From CAZYWA01 sp964650975 [NCBI: uncultured bacterium] (GTDB lineage Bacteria > JADJOY01), in contig CAZYWA010000144.1 in the NCBI GenBank assembly GCA_964650975.1, positions 1 through 10,101 on the forward strand: a stretch of 10,101 nt of DNA, read 5' to 3'. Shown one piece after another: positions 1-6,059 of the stretch. A program made the position numbers and the translations under genes. A model generated the notes under the pieces. It ran no database searches. It was not told where the DNA came from and worked only from the letters and a program-made list of their open reading frames with translations. Numbering within the stretch: position 1 is the first letter of the stretch; the number at the start of each line of letters is the position of its first letter.

Positions 1-415
1 ACATCCGACCACTATCCCTTGGGGTCAGTGGAGTCAACCGGATAATCAGGAAGTGAATTTTTTTTCGGGGCCCCACCCCCGAGTCGGCTCGCCTTGCTCG
101 CCGCGCGGCTCAGGTGACACTGGCTTTACAAACTCTGGGAAGGTGTAGACGAAAGAAATTCAGCCGCTTGGATCAGCGGCATGCGTGGCGGGAAACCGCT
201 CGAGCGTCTGCGCCTGGCTAGTCGGGGGGCTGCGGTCCCTCGCAGCCGCAGGCGTTCATCTTGGTTCAGACGCTGCGGACGCGAGGGACCGCGTCCCTCC
301 AAACGGCACGAGATCGGTTCGAAGGAAGCGCTCCGGGGCAATGATCCGATTTTGTCCACACCTTCTGAGTTGCCCAGAGAGCTTTCAGGCCAAGCCGCAG
401 CCGGGTCCGAAACGA
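1..415. other. Intergenic region with hairpins, no supported gene
   Basis: No reading frame here shows a recognisable protein, a plausible ribosome binding site or a family motif. An 8-T run lies at 58-65, about 27 bases after a weak hairpin (arms 9-13 and 27-31), so a terminator of a gene left of the window is possible but poorly formed. A clean 6-bp hairpin lies at 163-180 (arms 163-168 and 175-180). A larger palindromic cluster at 228-299 is listed separately. The stretch 300-415 shows nothing further that I can support. The region could be a plain spacer downstream of the LysM gene, a repeat-derived element or an unrecognised structured RNA. Confidence 0.6.
228..299. repeat. Large imperfect inverted repeat with nested hairpins
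   Basis: Arms 228-251 and 273-296 are reverse complements at 20 of 24 positions, with a 21-base spacer and an uninterrupted 12-base core (232-243 against 281-292). Each arm is also locally palindromic: 228-234 pairs with 241-247 (7 bp, 6-base loop), and 283-289 pairs with 293-299 (7 bp, 3-base loop). A further 7-base match links 204-210 to 267-273. The local hairpins and the long-range pairing use the same bases, so they exclude each other. The layout resembles paired REP-like elements in inverted orientation, or a switching RNA structure. I cannot assign it to a known family. Confidence 0.6.
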
Positions 416-449
416 CGAACCCCGCGGCCCGGTCGGGCCGCGGGGTTCG
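416..449 (-). terminator. Hairpin terminator candidate downstream of the LysM gene
   Basis: A perfect 15-bp stem (416-430 against 435-449) closes a 4-base loop, and it is almost entirely G/C. It starts 24 bases beyond the LysM stop codon on the minus strand. The sequence after the hairpin in that direction begins CGTCGTTT, so the U-run is poor. It could be an intrinsic terminator of the weak-U type seen in GC-rich genomes, or a 3'-end stabilising hairpin. The stem is certain; the termination role is inferred from its position. Confidence 0.7.
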
Positions 450-473
450 CGTTCTCGGATCGTCGGGGAGCGA

Positions 474-1619
474 CTACTCGAAGCTCACCGTGTCGCCGAG
501 GTGGAGGTTGCGCTTGCTCTGGAAGACCCAGGCGGACGAGGTGGAATCGTCGACGTGGAAGACGATCGCCTTACCGATCACTTCGGGAGCGAGCTTGAGC
601 TCGTGTCCGGTCACGGGATCGGCGGTCACGCCGCCCGGGCGCAGGATCGAGAGCACGTTGCCCTGCTTGACGCCATCGTGCTTACCGCGATCCACGAAGA
701 TGCTGCGCCGCTCGACCAGATCGAGCGGCTCGGCCGGCGTACCCACGATCGTGCCGTTCAAGGCGCGCTCGCTGTCCACCGGCGACACCGCAGTGGACAC
801 GTCGACGTAAGGCTGCAGCCGGTCGCCCGGGTTCACCGTCTCGTAGGCATCCACGATCCGGCCGATCGAGCTCTCCTCGCTCACCTCCTCGATCACCAGA
901 TCGCCGAGGATGCGCGTCATGTAGCCGAGCTTGGCGCCCGAGATGGGATGGATCACCACGTCGGTGTCGCGATAGATCGAGAAGCGGTCGCCAACCTGGA
1001 ACTCGGTGTTCTTCCCGGCATTCAGGTAGACGCGCTGGTTCTGGCCGTAATGGTGCAGCCCGTCGATGTTGCCCGCGAGATACGCAACCGGCAGCTCGCG
1101 ATTCTCCGCGATGAACGCGTACTGCGACTCCGTGACGCGGAAGGCGGTCGCCGAGGAGCCGCCGGCCGCCGGCTTGGAGGCCGACGGGGCCGCAGCTTCG
1201 GCAGAGGCCGCCGGCGCCGGCTCGGCAGTCGCAGTCGTGGTGGTGGTGGTGGTAGAGCTCTCGGATGTCACGGAGGTCGCCGACGCAACCGCCTTGCCGC
1301 CTCCGGTGCCCCCGCAATCGAGCGCCAGCTCGTCTCCCGGATAGATCTTGTTGGGGTCCTTGACCTGCGGATTCGTGTGGTGGATTTCCTTCCAGCGCCG
1401 CGCGTCCCCGAGGCAGCGCTTGGCCAGCCCGGAGAGCGTGTCGCCCTTCTGGACGACGTACGTTCCGGACTTGACGGCGGGGGCCGCCGGCGCTGTCTCT
1501 TCAGCCGCCGCAGGGGGCGCCGCTTCACCGGTCGCCTCGGCACGAACCGCGAGAGGTGCCAGGGACGACACGCACCCCGCCAACAACATGGAAAGCGCGC
1601 TGCGCACGCCGTTCCTCAT
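474..1619 (-). CDS. Exported LysM-domain protein with duplicated C-terminal module
   Basis: The 381-residue protein begins with an export signal (MRNGVR, then a hydrophobic stretch). Cleavage could follow a V-R-A motif near residue 27. L-A-G-C at residues 13-16 is also a possible lipobox, so it may be a lipoprotein. A single LysM domain follows at about 53-100 (Y-V-V-Q-K-G-D-T-L-S start, I-Y-P-G-D-E-L end), the peptidoglycan-binding fold. A low-complexity Ala/Ser/Thr/Pro linker runs from about 103 to 158. The C-terminal part (182-378) contains two related modules, each with a G-D/G-N...S-I-x-R strand, a P-x-(S/T)-G turn and a final G-D. Such modules occur in envelope proteins of deltaproteobacteria, and their role is unknown to me. 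I chose the ATG at 1619 because a good Shine-Dalgarno and signal peptide fit it; an in-frame ATG at 1685 lies inside the transcribed leader. It has its own promoter and is likely monocistronic. Confidence 0.9.
   Translation of the reverse strand: MRNGVRSALSMLLAGCVSSLAPLAVRAEATGEAAPPAAAEETAPAAPAVKSGTYVVQKGDTLSGLAKRCLGDARRWKEIHHTNPQVKDPNKIYPGDELALDCGGTGGGKAVASATSVTSESSTTTTTTTATAEPAPAASAEAAAPSASKPAAGGSSATAFRVTESQYAFIAENRELPVAYLAGNIDGLHHYGQNQRVYLNAGKNTEFQVGDRFSIYRDTDVVIHPISGAKLGYMTRILGDLVIEEVSEESSIGRIVDAYETVNPGDRLQPYVDVSTAVSPVDSERALNGTIVGTPAEPLDLVERRSIFVDRGKHDGVKQGNVLSILRPGGVTADPVTGHELKLAPEVIGKAIVFHVDDSTSSAWVFQSKRNLHLGDTVSFE
1237..1253 (-). repeat. Trinucleotide (ACC) repeat encoding poly-Thr
   Basis: About five and a half units of GTG/CAC lie inside the LysM gene and encode most of a run of seven Thr residues in the linker. 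Because the unit is three bases, slippage would change linker length without shifting the frame. Confidence 0.6.
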
Positions 1620-1622
1620 CGG

Positions 1623-1629
1623 TCCCCCT
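1623..1629 (-). promoter_or_regulatory. Shine-Dalgarno of the LysM gene
   Basis: On the minus strand AGGGGGA lies three bases before the ATG at 1619. This is the best ribosome binding site in the window, where most genes have weak ones. It decides for the 1619 start over the in-frame ATG at 1685. Confidence 0.75.
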
Positions 1630-1642
1630 ATCTGATCTGGTG

Positions 1643-1678
1643 CTCTGGACGAGCGGGTGCTCTGGATAAACCTCTGGA
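1643..1678 (-). repeat. Three short direct repeats in the LysM leader
   Basis: CTCTGGA on the plus strand (TCCAGAG on the minus strand) occurs at 1643-1649, 1660-1666 and 1672-1678. The first two copies extend to 11 identical bases (1639-1649 and 1656-1666, a 17-base period). All lie between the predicted transcription start and the ribosome binding site of the LysM gene. They might bind a regulator or be chance or slippage products. Confidence 0.5.
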
Positions 1679-1697
1679 TTTCCAAGGATTCGGCGGC

Positions 1698-1726
1698 ATC
1701 CTAGGGCGCCCCTCGAGGCTTGTCAA
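1698..1726 (-). promoter_or_regulatory. Sigma70-type promoter for the LysM gene
   Basis: Reading the minus strand, a perfect -35 box TTGACA (1726-1721) is followed by a 17-base spacer and a -10 box TAGGAT (1703-1698), which matches four of six consensus bases. Transcription would start near 1690, giving a leader of about 70 bases before the ATG at 1619. The -35 box overlaps a short palindrome (GCTTG-T-CAAGC, 1718-1728). Confidence 0.7.
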
Positions 1727-1767
1727 GCAAAAACGCGGCGTTCGGCGGGCTGGATAGAACGAGGTTG

Positions 1768-1776
1768 TGCTACGGT
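1768..1776 (+). promoter_or_regulatory. Possible extended -10 for the plus-strand pair
   Basis: TGC-TACGGT has the TGn extension and three of six -10 consensus bases, with no convincing -35 upstream. It sits 45 bases before the GTG start at 1822, a reasonable distance. It is offered as the best candidate in the 202-base divergent region for this direction. Confidence 0.3.
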
Positions 1777-1821
1777 GCGCTCGCGGTTGGGCAGGACCCC
1801 GGGCCCTGGAACAGCATCCTC

Positions 1822-2676
1822 GTGAGCGACACCCCGACGCGCGCGCATACGGCCTTTGGCTTGGCGCTGTTCGTGGCCTTGCTCGGCCTCGTGGGATGGC
1901 TCGACCGGGGCGCGACAGGCGCCAAGCCGGCGGGTGGCGCCATCTCCGGCTCGGTCCTCGGGGTGTCACGCTACAGCGTGATCCTGAGCCCGAGCCGCGG
2001 CATGGTGCTCGGTGCTGGCGAACGAGTGGCCGCACGGATCGAAGGTCGCGACCGGTTCTTCTACGGCGACCACGTCCCGGGCGGCGTCTACCGGCTGGCG
2101 CTCATCGTGGATCCGGACACCACCCATCCCAGCATGGTCATTCCCGTCCCCCTCCCAGAGGGGGTTGTGGACGACAAGCCGAGCGAAGCCTTGCTCGCCC
2201 AGATCCAGCAGGCACTCGACGATTTCTCTCGCGCGTCGGTGCGGGGCGACCCCGACGAGGTCATCCCTTTCTTCAGCGACGACTATCGGGGAGCGAGCGG
2301 CCAGGACCGGGCGCGCAAGTATCAGGAGATCCGCACCGCCAACCAGCAAGCGGCCTTCAAGTCGTTCGAGGTGAAGCTGCTCGACGGGCGCGGCGCCGGA
2401 GACCGAGTGCTGGTGCTGATGGCGGTCTCGTCGACCTACCAGCCGCGGGGCGGCGGCGCCGAAGGCCAGGGCCACACGACCATGGTGAGCACCATGCGGC
2501 GCACCGCCGGCCGCTGGCAGTTCGCTCGCACCGACGCCGTCCCGCTGCCACGCCTCGACGACCTGAGCGGACTTCCGCTGCGCCTGGCGCCGGCCAGCGA
2601 CGCCACCGAGGTGGCCGTGGTCGCCGGCCGCACCACCTCGCTGGCCAAGCCGATCGTGGTTCCGCCGCCCAGCTGA
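1822..2676 (+). CDS. Membrane-anchored protein with NTF2/SnoaL-like domain
   Basis: The 284-residue protein has one hydrophobic segment at about 11-27, a signal anchor or signal peptide that would place the rest outside the cytoplasm. A strand-rich region at about 37-115 has no family I recognise. Residues about 121-240 look like an NTF2/SnoaL (DUF4440-type) fold: a helical start (A-L-x-D-F-S-R-A), then G-D-P-D-E-V-I-P-F-F-S-D-D-Y-R, and strands ending in G-R-W-Q-F-A. This fold serves as a binding or small enzymatic pocket, and no catalytic residue can be assigned. The tail is Pro-rich. I chose the GTG at 1822 because it sits just before the hydrophobic segment. A TTG at 1720 is also in frame but would add 34 polar residues before the signal and overlap the divergent promoter. 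The Shine-Dalgarno is weak. The sulfatase-family gene starts 30 bases after the stop, so the two are probably cotranscribed. Confidence 0.8.
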   Translation: MSDTPTRAHTAFGLALFVALLGLVGWLDRGATGAKPAGGAISGSVLGVSRYSVILSPSRGMVLGAGERVAARIEGRDRFFYGDHVPGGVYRLALIVDPDTTHPSMVIPVPLPEGVVDDKPSEALLAQIQQALDDFSRASVRGDPDEVIPFFSDDYRGASGQDRARKYQEIRTANQQAAFKSFEVKLLDGRGAGDRVLVLMAVSSTYQPRGGGAEGQGHTTMVSTMRRTAGRWQFARTDAVPLPRLDDLSGLPLRLAPASDATEVAVVAGRTTSLAKPIVVPPPS

Positions 2677-2706
2677 GCAGAGCGTTTCGCGCGCCGAGCC
2701 GTTTCG

Positions 2707-4431
2707 ATGAAGCGCCATCGGGTGCTCATGCTGGTGTTGCTCCTGGCCCTGGGCGTGGTGGTCGGGATCGGCGTGCGAGGAGGAAGCGATTGCGCGCCGC
2801 TGCCTTCGCCCGATCCAGGCCGTCCCCGTCCCAGCGTGATCCTGCTCACCGTCGACACGTTGCGGCCCGACCATCTGGGCCTCTACGGATACCCGAAACC
2901 GACCAGCCCCAGCCTCGACCGCTTCGCCTCCCAGGCCGCGGTTTTCGATCAGGCGGTAGCGTCGAGCGCGTGGACCAGCCCGGGGCTGGTGAGTCTCCTC
3001 ACGGGGCTCTTCGCGGCGCGCCACGGGGTCACGGGACCGGCCGAGAGCGTGGCGGCCGGAACGCCGACCTTCGCCACGCTCCTCGCCCGCGCCGGCTATC
3101 GAGTTCCGAACCTGGTCTACCTCACGTCGATTCCCAACTACGCGAACCTCGGGTTCGGCGCGCCCGACAAGCAGTATTTCGGAGACGAAACGGGAGCCGG
3201 TGAGCTGGGACGGTGGATCCAGCAAGCGCCCGAGGAGCCGTTCTTCCTCTGGTACCACTATCGCTACGTCCACCTTCCCTATCAGCCGTCGGCCGAAGCG
3301 ATGCGGCTCTTCTGGCCCGAGGGGGTCGATCGCAGCAAGCCCGAGTCGCCAGGGTTACGCGCGGTGCGCGACGACGCGATCGTGCCGCGCGACAGCCTCG
3401 CCTTCGATCTGCCCGGCGATCGCGAGCGCGTCACGGCGCTCTACGACGGTGAGGTGCGCACCATGGACACCTGGCTGGGCACGGTGCTCGGGCAGCTCGC
3501 GTCGTCGGGCCTGCTCGATCGCTCGGTGGTGGCGGTGAGCGCCGATCACGGCGAGGAGCTCTTCGACCACGGCTGGGTCGGACACGCGTCGACCTCGCTC
3601 CACGCCTCGCTCCACGAGGAGCTGGTGCGGGTGCCGCTCATGATCCGGTTTCCTGGCGGCGCCGGAGGCGGCTGCCACATCCACGATCCGGTCCGGCAGG
3701 TGGACGTGCTCCCCACCGTGCTGTCGTATCTCGGCATCGACGGCCCGACCGAGATCGATGGCCGCGATCTCTTGCCCGCCGTGCGCGGTCGCAAGTTGGC
3801 GCGCGCCCCGGCGATCCTGGGAACCGCGATCGCCGGCTATCAGACTCCCCCGTCCCGCGAAGGCGAGCGGCTCGCCGGCATCCGCGACGATGGATGGAAG
3901 CTCGTGCTCGCCCGCTGCAACCCCCGTGCGGCGCTCTTTCACACGGCGTCCGATCCGTCCGAGACCGTCGACCTGGGCGGAACCGGACGCCCGGAAGAGG
4001 CCAAGCTGCGCTCTCGTCTCGGCGAGTTCCTGGTCCGCTACGATCCGGGTTTCTTCCTGTGCGAGCCCGCGGCGGCCGCACCCCCGCCGGCACCGGTTGC
4101 AGGCGACCTGCCGTGTCCCGAGATCGAGCTACCGGTCGATGGCGCGACGCTCTCCTTCGACGACGACAACGGCACCATTCACGGGCGCTGGAGTGGACGC
4201 CCCGACCTTCACTACATGCTCGAGTACGAGCTCGGCGAGGGCCGCTTCCACACCGTGGGACGCATGCCCGTCGACGGCAACGAGAAGTCGTGGGGTCCCT
4301 TCCCGCGCGGGGTGTGGAGCTCATTCCCCGAGTTCAACCCATGGCGGGTTCGCGTCACGATCCCCGGCCAGACCGGTTGCGACACCAAACCCGTGGTGTT
4401 TCGTTTCGCCGCTCCGGAGGCGCGGCACTGA
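2707..4431 (+). CDS. Membrane-anchored sulfatase/AlkP-superfamily hydrolase, Thr-type active site
   Basis: The 574-residue protein has an N-terminal membrane anchor (about 6-24), which should place the enzyme in the periplasm. The catalytic domain (about 42-445) has the sulfatase (PF00884) landmarks: metal Asp50 in T-V-D-T-L-R-P-D-H, S-L-L-T-G (96-100), R-H-G-V, H189 in V-H-L-P-Y, S-A-D-H-G-E-E-L (278-285) with D280 and H281, G-H at 292-293, R-V-P (308-310) and V-D-V-L-P-T (332-337). The nucleophile site reads T90-S-P-G-L94, where classical sulfatases have C/S-x-P-x-R. Thr cannot become formylglycine, so a Thr-nucleophile phospho-transfer or hydrolysis reaction is more likely than sulfate ester cleavage. 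The substrate is unknown. A Pro/Ala linker (about 452-468) leads to a C-terminal beta-rich module (about 469-568, Ig/FnIII-like in appearance). Only a weak Shine-Dalgarno precedes the ATG. The gene follows the NTF2-like gene by 30 bases and ends 4 bases from the convergent gene's stop. Confidence 0.9.
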   Translation: MKRHRVLMLVLLLALGVVVGIGVRGGSDCAPLPSPDPGRPRPSVILLTVDTLRPDHLGLYGYPKPTSPSLDRFASQAAVFDQAVASSAWTSPGLVSLLTGLFAARHGVTGPAESVAAGTPTFATLLARAGYRVPNLVYLTSIPNYANLGFGAPDKQYFGDETGAGELGRWIQQAPEEPFFLWYHYRYVHLPYQPSAEAMRLFWPEGVDRSKPESPGLRAVRDDAIVPRDSLAFDLPGDRERVTALYDGEVRTMDTWLGTVLGQLASSGLLDRSVVAVSADHGEELFDHGWVGHASTSLHASLHEELVRVPLMIRFPGGAGGGCHIHDPVRQVDVLPTVLSYLGIDGPTEIDGRDLLPAVRGRKLARAPAILGTAIAGYQTPPSREGERLAGIRDDGWKLVLARCNPRAALFHTASDPSETVDLGGTGRPEEAKLRSRLGEFLVRYDPGFFLCEPAAAAPPPAPVAGDLPCPEIELPVDGATLSFDDDNGTIHGRWSGRPDLHYMLEYELGEGRFHTVGRMPVDGNEKSWGPFPRGVWSSFPEFNPWRVRVTIPGQTGCDTKPVVFRFAAPEARH

Positions 4432-4435
4432 CGCT

Positions 4436-5914
4436 TCAGAGAAATGGCCGCGCCGGCGCCGTCGGACGGCCGTCGACGACATGCCCGCCGGCCATCACCA
4501 GCCTGGGACGCTCGAAGCAAGCCGCGTCGGCGCCCGGGTCGCACTCCCACACCACCAGGTTCGCCGCACGTCCCACCGCGATCGTGGCCGACGCATCGTC
4601 GCCAGTGAGCAGCCGCGCGCCGTTCTCGATCGCGCTCTCGAGCAACGCACCACCGGTCAGGCCCGAGAGTGCCAGCTCCTCGAGCTCGTCCGCCGGCCGC
4701 TCGTGAAACGCGAACGCGGCCGGCGCGCCGCTGCCCATCGCCACCGGCACGCGGGCGGCAACCAGCCGCGCCAGGTTGCTCTTCCAGCGTTCGTTGCGCT
4801 CGCGCGCGCGCTCGACGGCGGCGGGATCGAGCTGCGCGGTACGCACCTGGTGATCGATCCGCGCCAGCGCTCCCCAGAGCGACGCGCGCCCGATGGTGCG
4901 CGTCTGACGATCGCGCTCGTAAGCTCCATCCGAGCCGATGTCGCGCACCCGCGCCAGGTGCGCGACCGGCACCACGGTCACTCGCCGCGCGGCCAGCCGC
5001 TCCGCCTCGTCCGCCGTCAAATCGGCTGAAAACGCGGCAAACCCGTCGATCGAGGCCGCATCGACGGCCAGCGCCCAGTCGAAGGCCGCGGGATCGAGCG
5101 CGCGCACCGCGAGCCGCAAGCCATGGGCGTGTGCCGCGCGCGCGAGCGCGTCGAGACGCGCGCGCACATCCTCTTGCGCGAGCCCGTCCGGCGGCACCGA
5201 GATGGCGAGCCAGCGCGACCCGCTGGCGGCGAGCTCGGCGACCAGCGGCTCGGCTTCGGCGGGCGAGTGCAGGGCGAGCCCCTCGAGCGGGTGCGCGCCG
5301 GGATCGAGAGCATCGGGCGCGGGATCGCCGGGCGTGATCCACGGGCTTCCGCGCTCGATCGACGCACCGAGCACCGTGCCACCCACCGCTCGCGCCAGTC
5401 GCACGCCGGCTGCGGGCGGGGAGCCGAGATCGCGAACCGCCGTCACGCCGGAGCGCACCTGTGCCGAGAGACTGATGCGGTAGACGTCGAGTGGCAGCGG
5501 ATGCCGCGTGGCGGTGCGAAAGACCGACGCCACCTCGACATCGCAGAGCCCGCCGCTCATCACGCGGCCGCCTCCGTCGATCACCCGTTCTCCCGGCGAC
5601 CCATCGATCGCGCCGGCGGCGGAGACGGACCCGATCGCGCCCCGCTCGACGCGCACGTCGACCGGCTCGCCTGGCTTCCAGTCCGGAGGCGAGAGCAGTC
5701 GCACGTTGCGGATCACGATGGGCGCGGCCGCCCCGAGACGCCCGCAGGTCGCCAGAGGAACGTAGAGATCGAGCCCGGCGGCGGTGCGGAGCGCCGCGAT
5801 CGCCGCTCCCGCGAGCACGCACGCGGCGAGCCCCACCACGAGTGGCGGCGACCAGCGGCGCGGCTCTGCCTCACCCGGCGAAGCGCGCGGGTCGCTCACC
5901 AGTGCTGTCTTCAT
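4436..5914 (-). CDS. Membrane-anchored amidohydrolase-family protein, probable pseudoenzyme
   Basis: The 492-residue protein has a cytoplasmic head of about 24 residues, one membrane segment (about 25-43) and an amidohydrolase-like fold. The N-terminal beta-sandwich half reads V-I-R-N-V-R-L-L...V-I-D-G-G-G-R-V. Later landmarks are S-G-V-T-A-V-R-D-L-G (155-164), A-H-A-H-G-L-R (261-267), a helix with N-G-A-R-L-L (431-436) and the closing T-I-A-V-G-R-A-A-N-L-V-V-W (444-456). The metal and catalytic positions are changed: the H-x-H of strand 1 is E127-V-A129, the strand-4 Lys is A237, the strand-5 His is R271, the strand-6 His is G291 and the strand-8 Asp is G396. By this motif alignment it cannot bind the usual zinc pair, so a binding, sensing or structural role is inferred. 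No good Shine-Dalgarno precedes the ATG at 5914; a GTG five codons later is an alternative. It is divergent from the response regulator gene. Confidence 0.8.
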   Translation of the reverse strand: MKTALVSDPRASPGEAEPRRWSPPLVVGLAACVLAGAAIAALRTAAGLDLYVPLATCGRLGAAAPIVIRNVRLLSPPDWKPGEPVDVRVERGAIGSVSAAGAIDGSPGERVIDGGGRVMSGGLCDVEVASVFRTATRHPLPLDVYRISLSAQVRSGVTAVRDLGSPPAAGVRLARAVGGTVLGASIERGSPWITPGDPAPDALDPGAHPLEGLALHSPAEAEPLVAELAASGSRWLAISVPPDGLAQEDVRARLDALARAAHAHGLRLAVRALDPAAFDWALAVDAASIDGFAAFSADLTADEAERLAARRVTVVPVAHLARVRDIGSDGAYERDRQTRTIGRASLWGALARIDHQVRTAQLDPAAVERARERNERWKSNLARLVAARVPVAMGSGAPAAFAFHERPADELEELALSGLTGGALLESAIENGARLLTGDDASATIAVGRAANLVVWECDPGADAACFERPRLVMAGGHVVDGRPTAPARPFL

Positions 5915-5958
5915 GTCGGATGCCGTGACTCGGGTTTCCGCGCTCGCGAGAGCTCACC

Positions 5959-5976
5959 ATGGCGTGAATTCGCCAT
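5959..5976. promoter_or_regulatory. Perfect palindrome in divergent intergenic region (operator candidate)
   Basis: ATGGCG, a 6-base centre TGAATT, then CGCCAT form a perfect inverted repeat. It lies in the 145-base region between the divergent amidohydrolase-like gene (start 5914) and the response regulator gene (start 6060). Size and symmetry suit a dimeric HTH regulator. No convincing -35/-10 pair was found nearby for either gene. Autoregulation by the adjacent regulator is a guess. Confidence 0.4.
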
Positions 5977-6059
5977 TCGCCACAGGCTTCGGGCCGGCTC
6001 GTTCCCTGGCGTCCTTAGCAACATTGCGTATCCAGGGATGCGGCGATAAGCTCGAAACT

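Noticed and set aside
312-326. tRNA T-arm-like GGTTCGAA
   Set aside because: The flanking bases do not form a 5-bp T stem, and no acceptor or anticodon arm fits around it.
1620-1685. Upstream ATG start (1685) for the LysM gene
   Set aside because: It would put 22 polar residues before the signal peptide and lies within a few bases of the predicted transcription start. The start at 1619 has the Shine-Dalgarno.
501-1757. Long plus-strand open frame opposite the LysM gene
   Set aside because: It lacks family motifs, is Arg/Gly/His-rich as expected from the complement of GC-rich coding DNA, and is antisense to a well-supported gene.
1767-3203. Long plus-strand frame across the NTF2-like and sulfatase genes, and the minus-strand frame 1966-3273
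   Set aside because: Both cross the boundary of two supported genes in other frames, are Arg/Pro-rich and contain no recognisable domain.
3758-5029. Plus-strand frame spanning the sulfatase end and the amidohydrolase gene, and the minus-strand frame 4212-5822
   Set aside because: Both span a convergent gene junction and have the repetitive Arg/Ala composition of shadow frames.
5784-6059. N-terminal extension of the response regulator to 5784
   Set aside because: It overlaps the start of the divergent amidohydrolase-like gene and has no receiver sequence; the family begins at the ATG at 6060.
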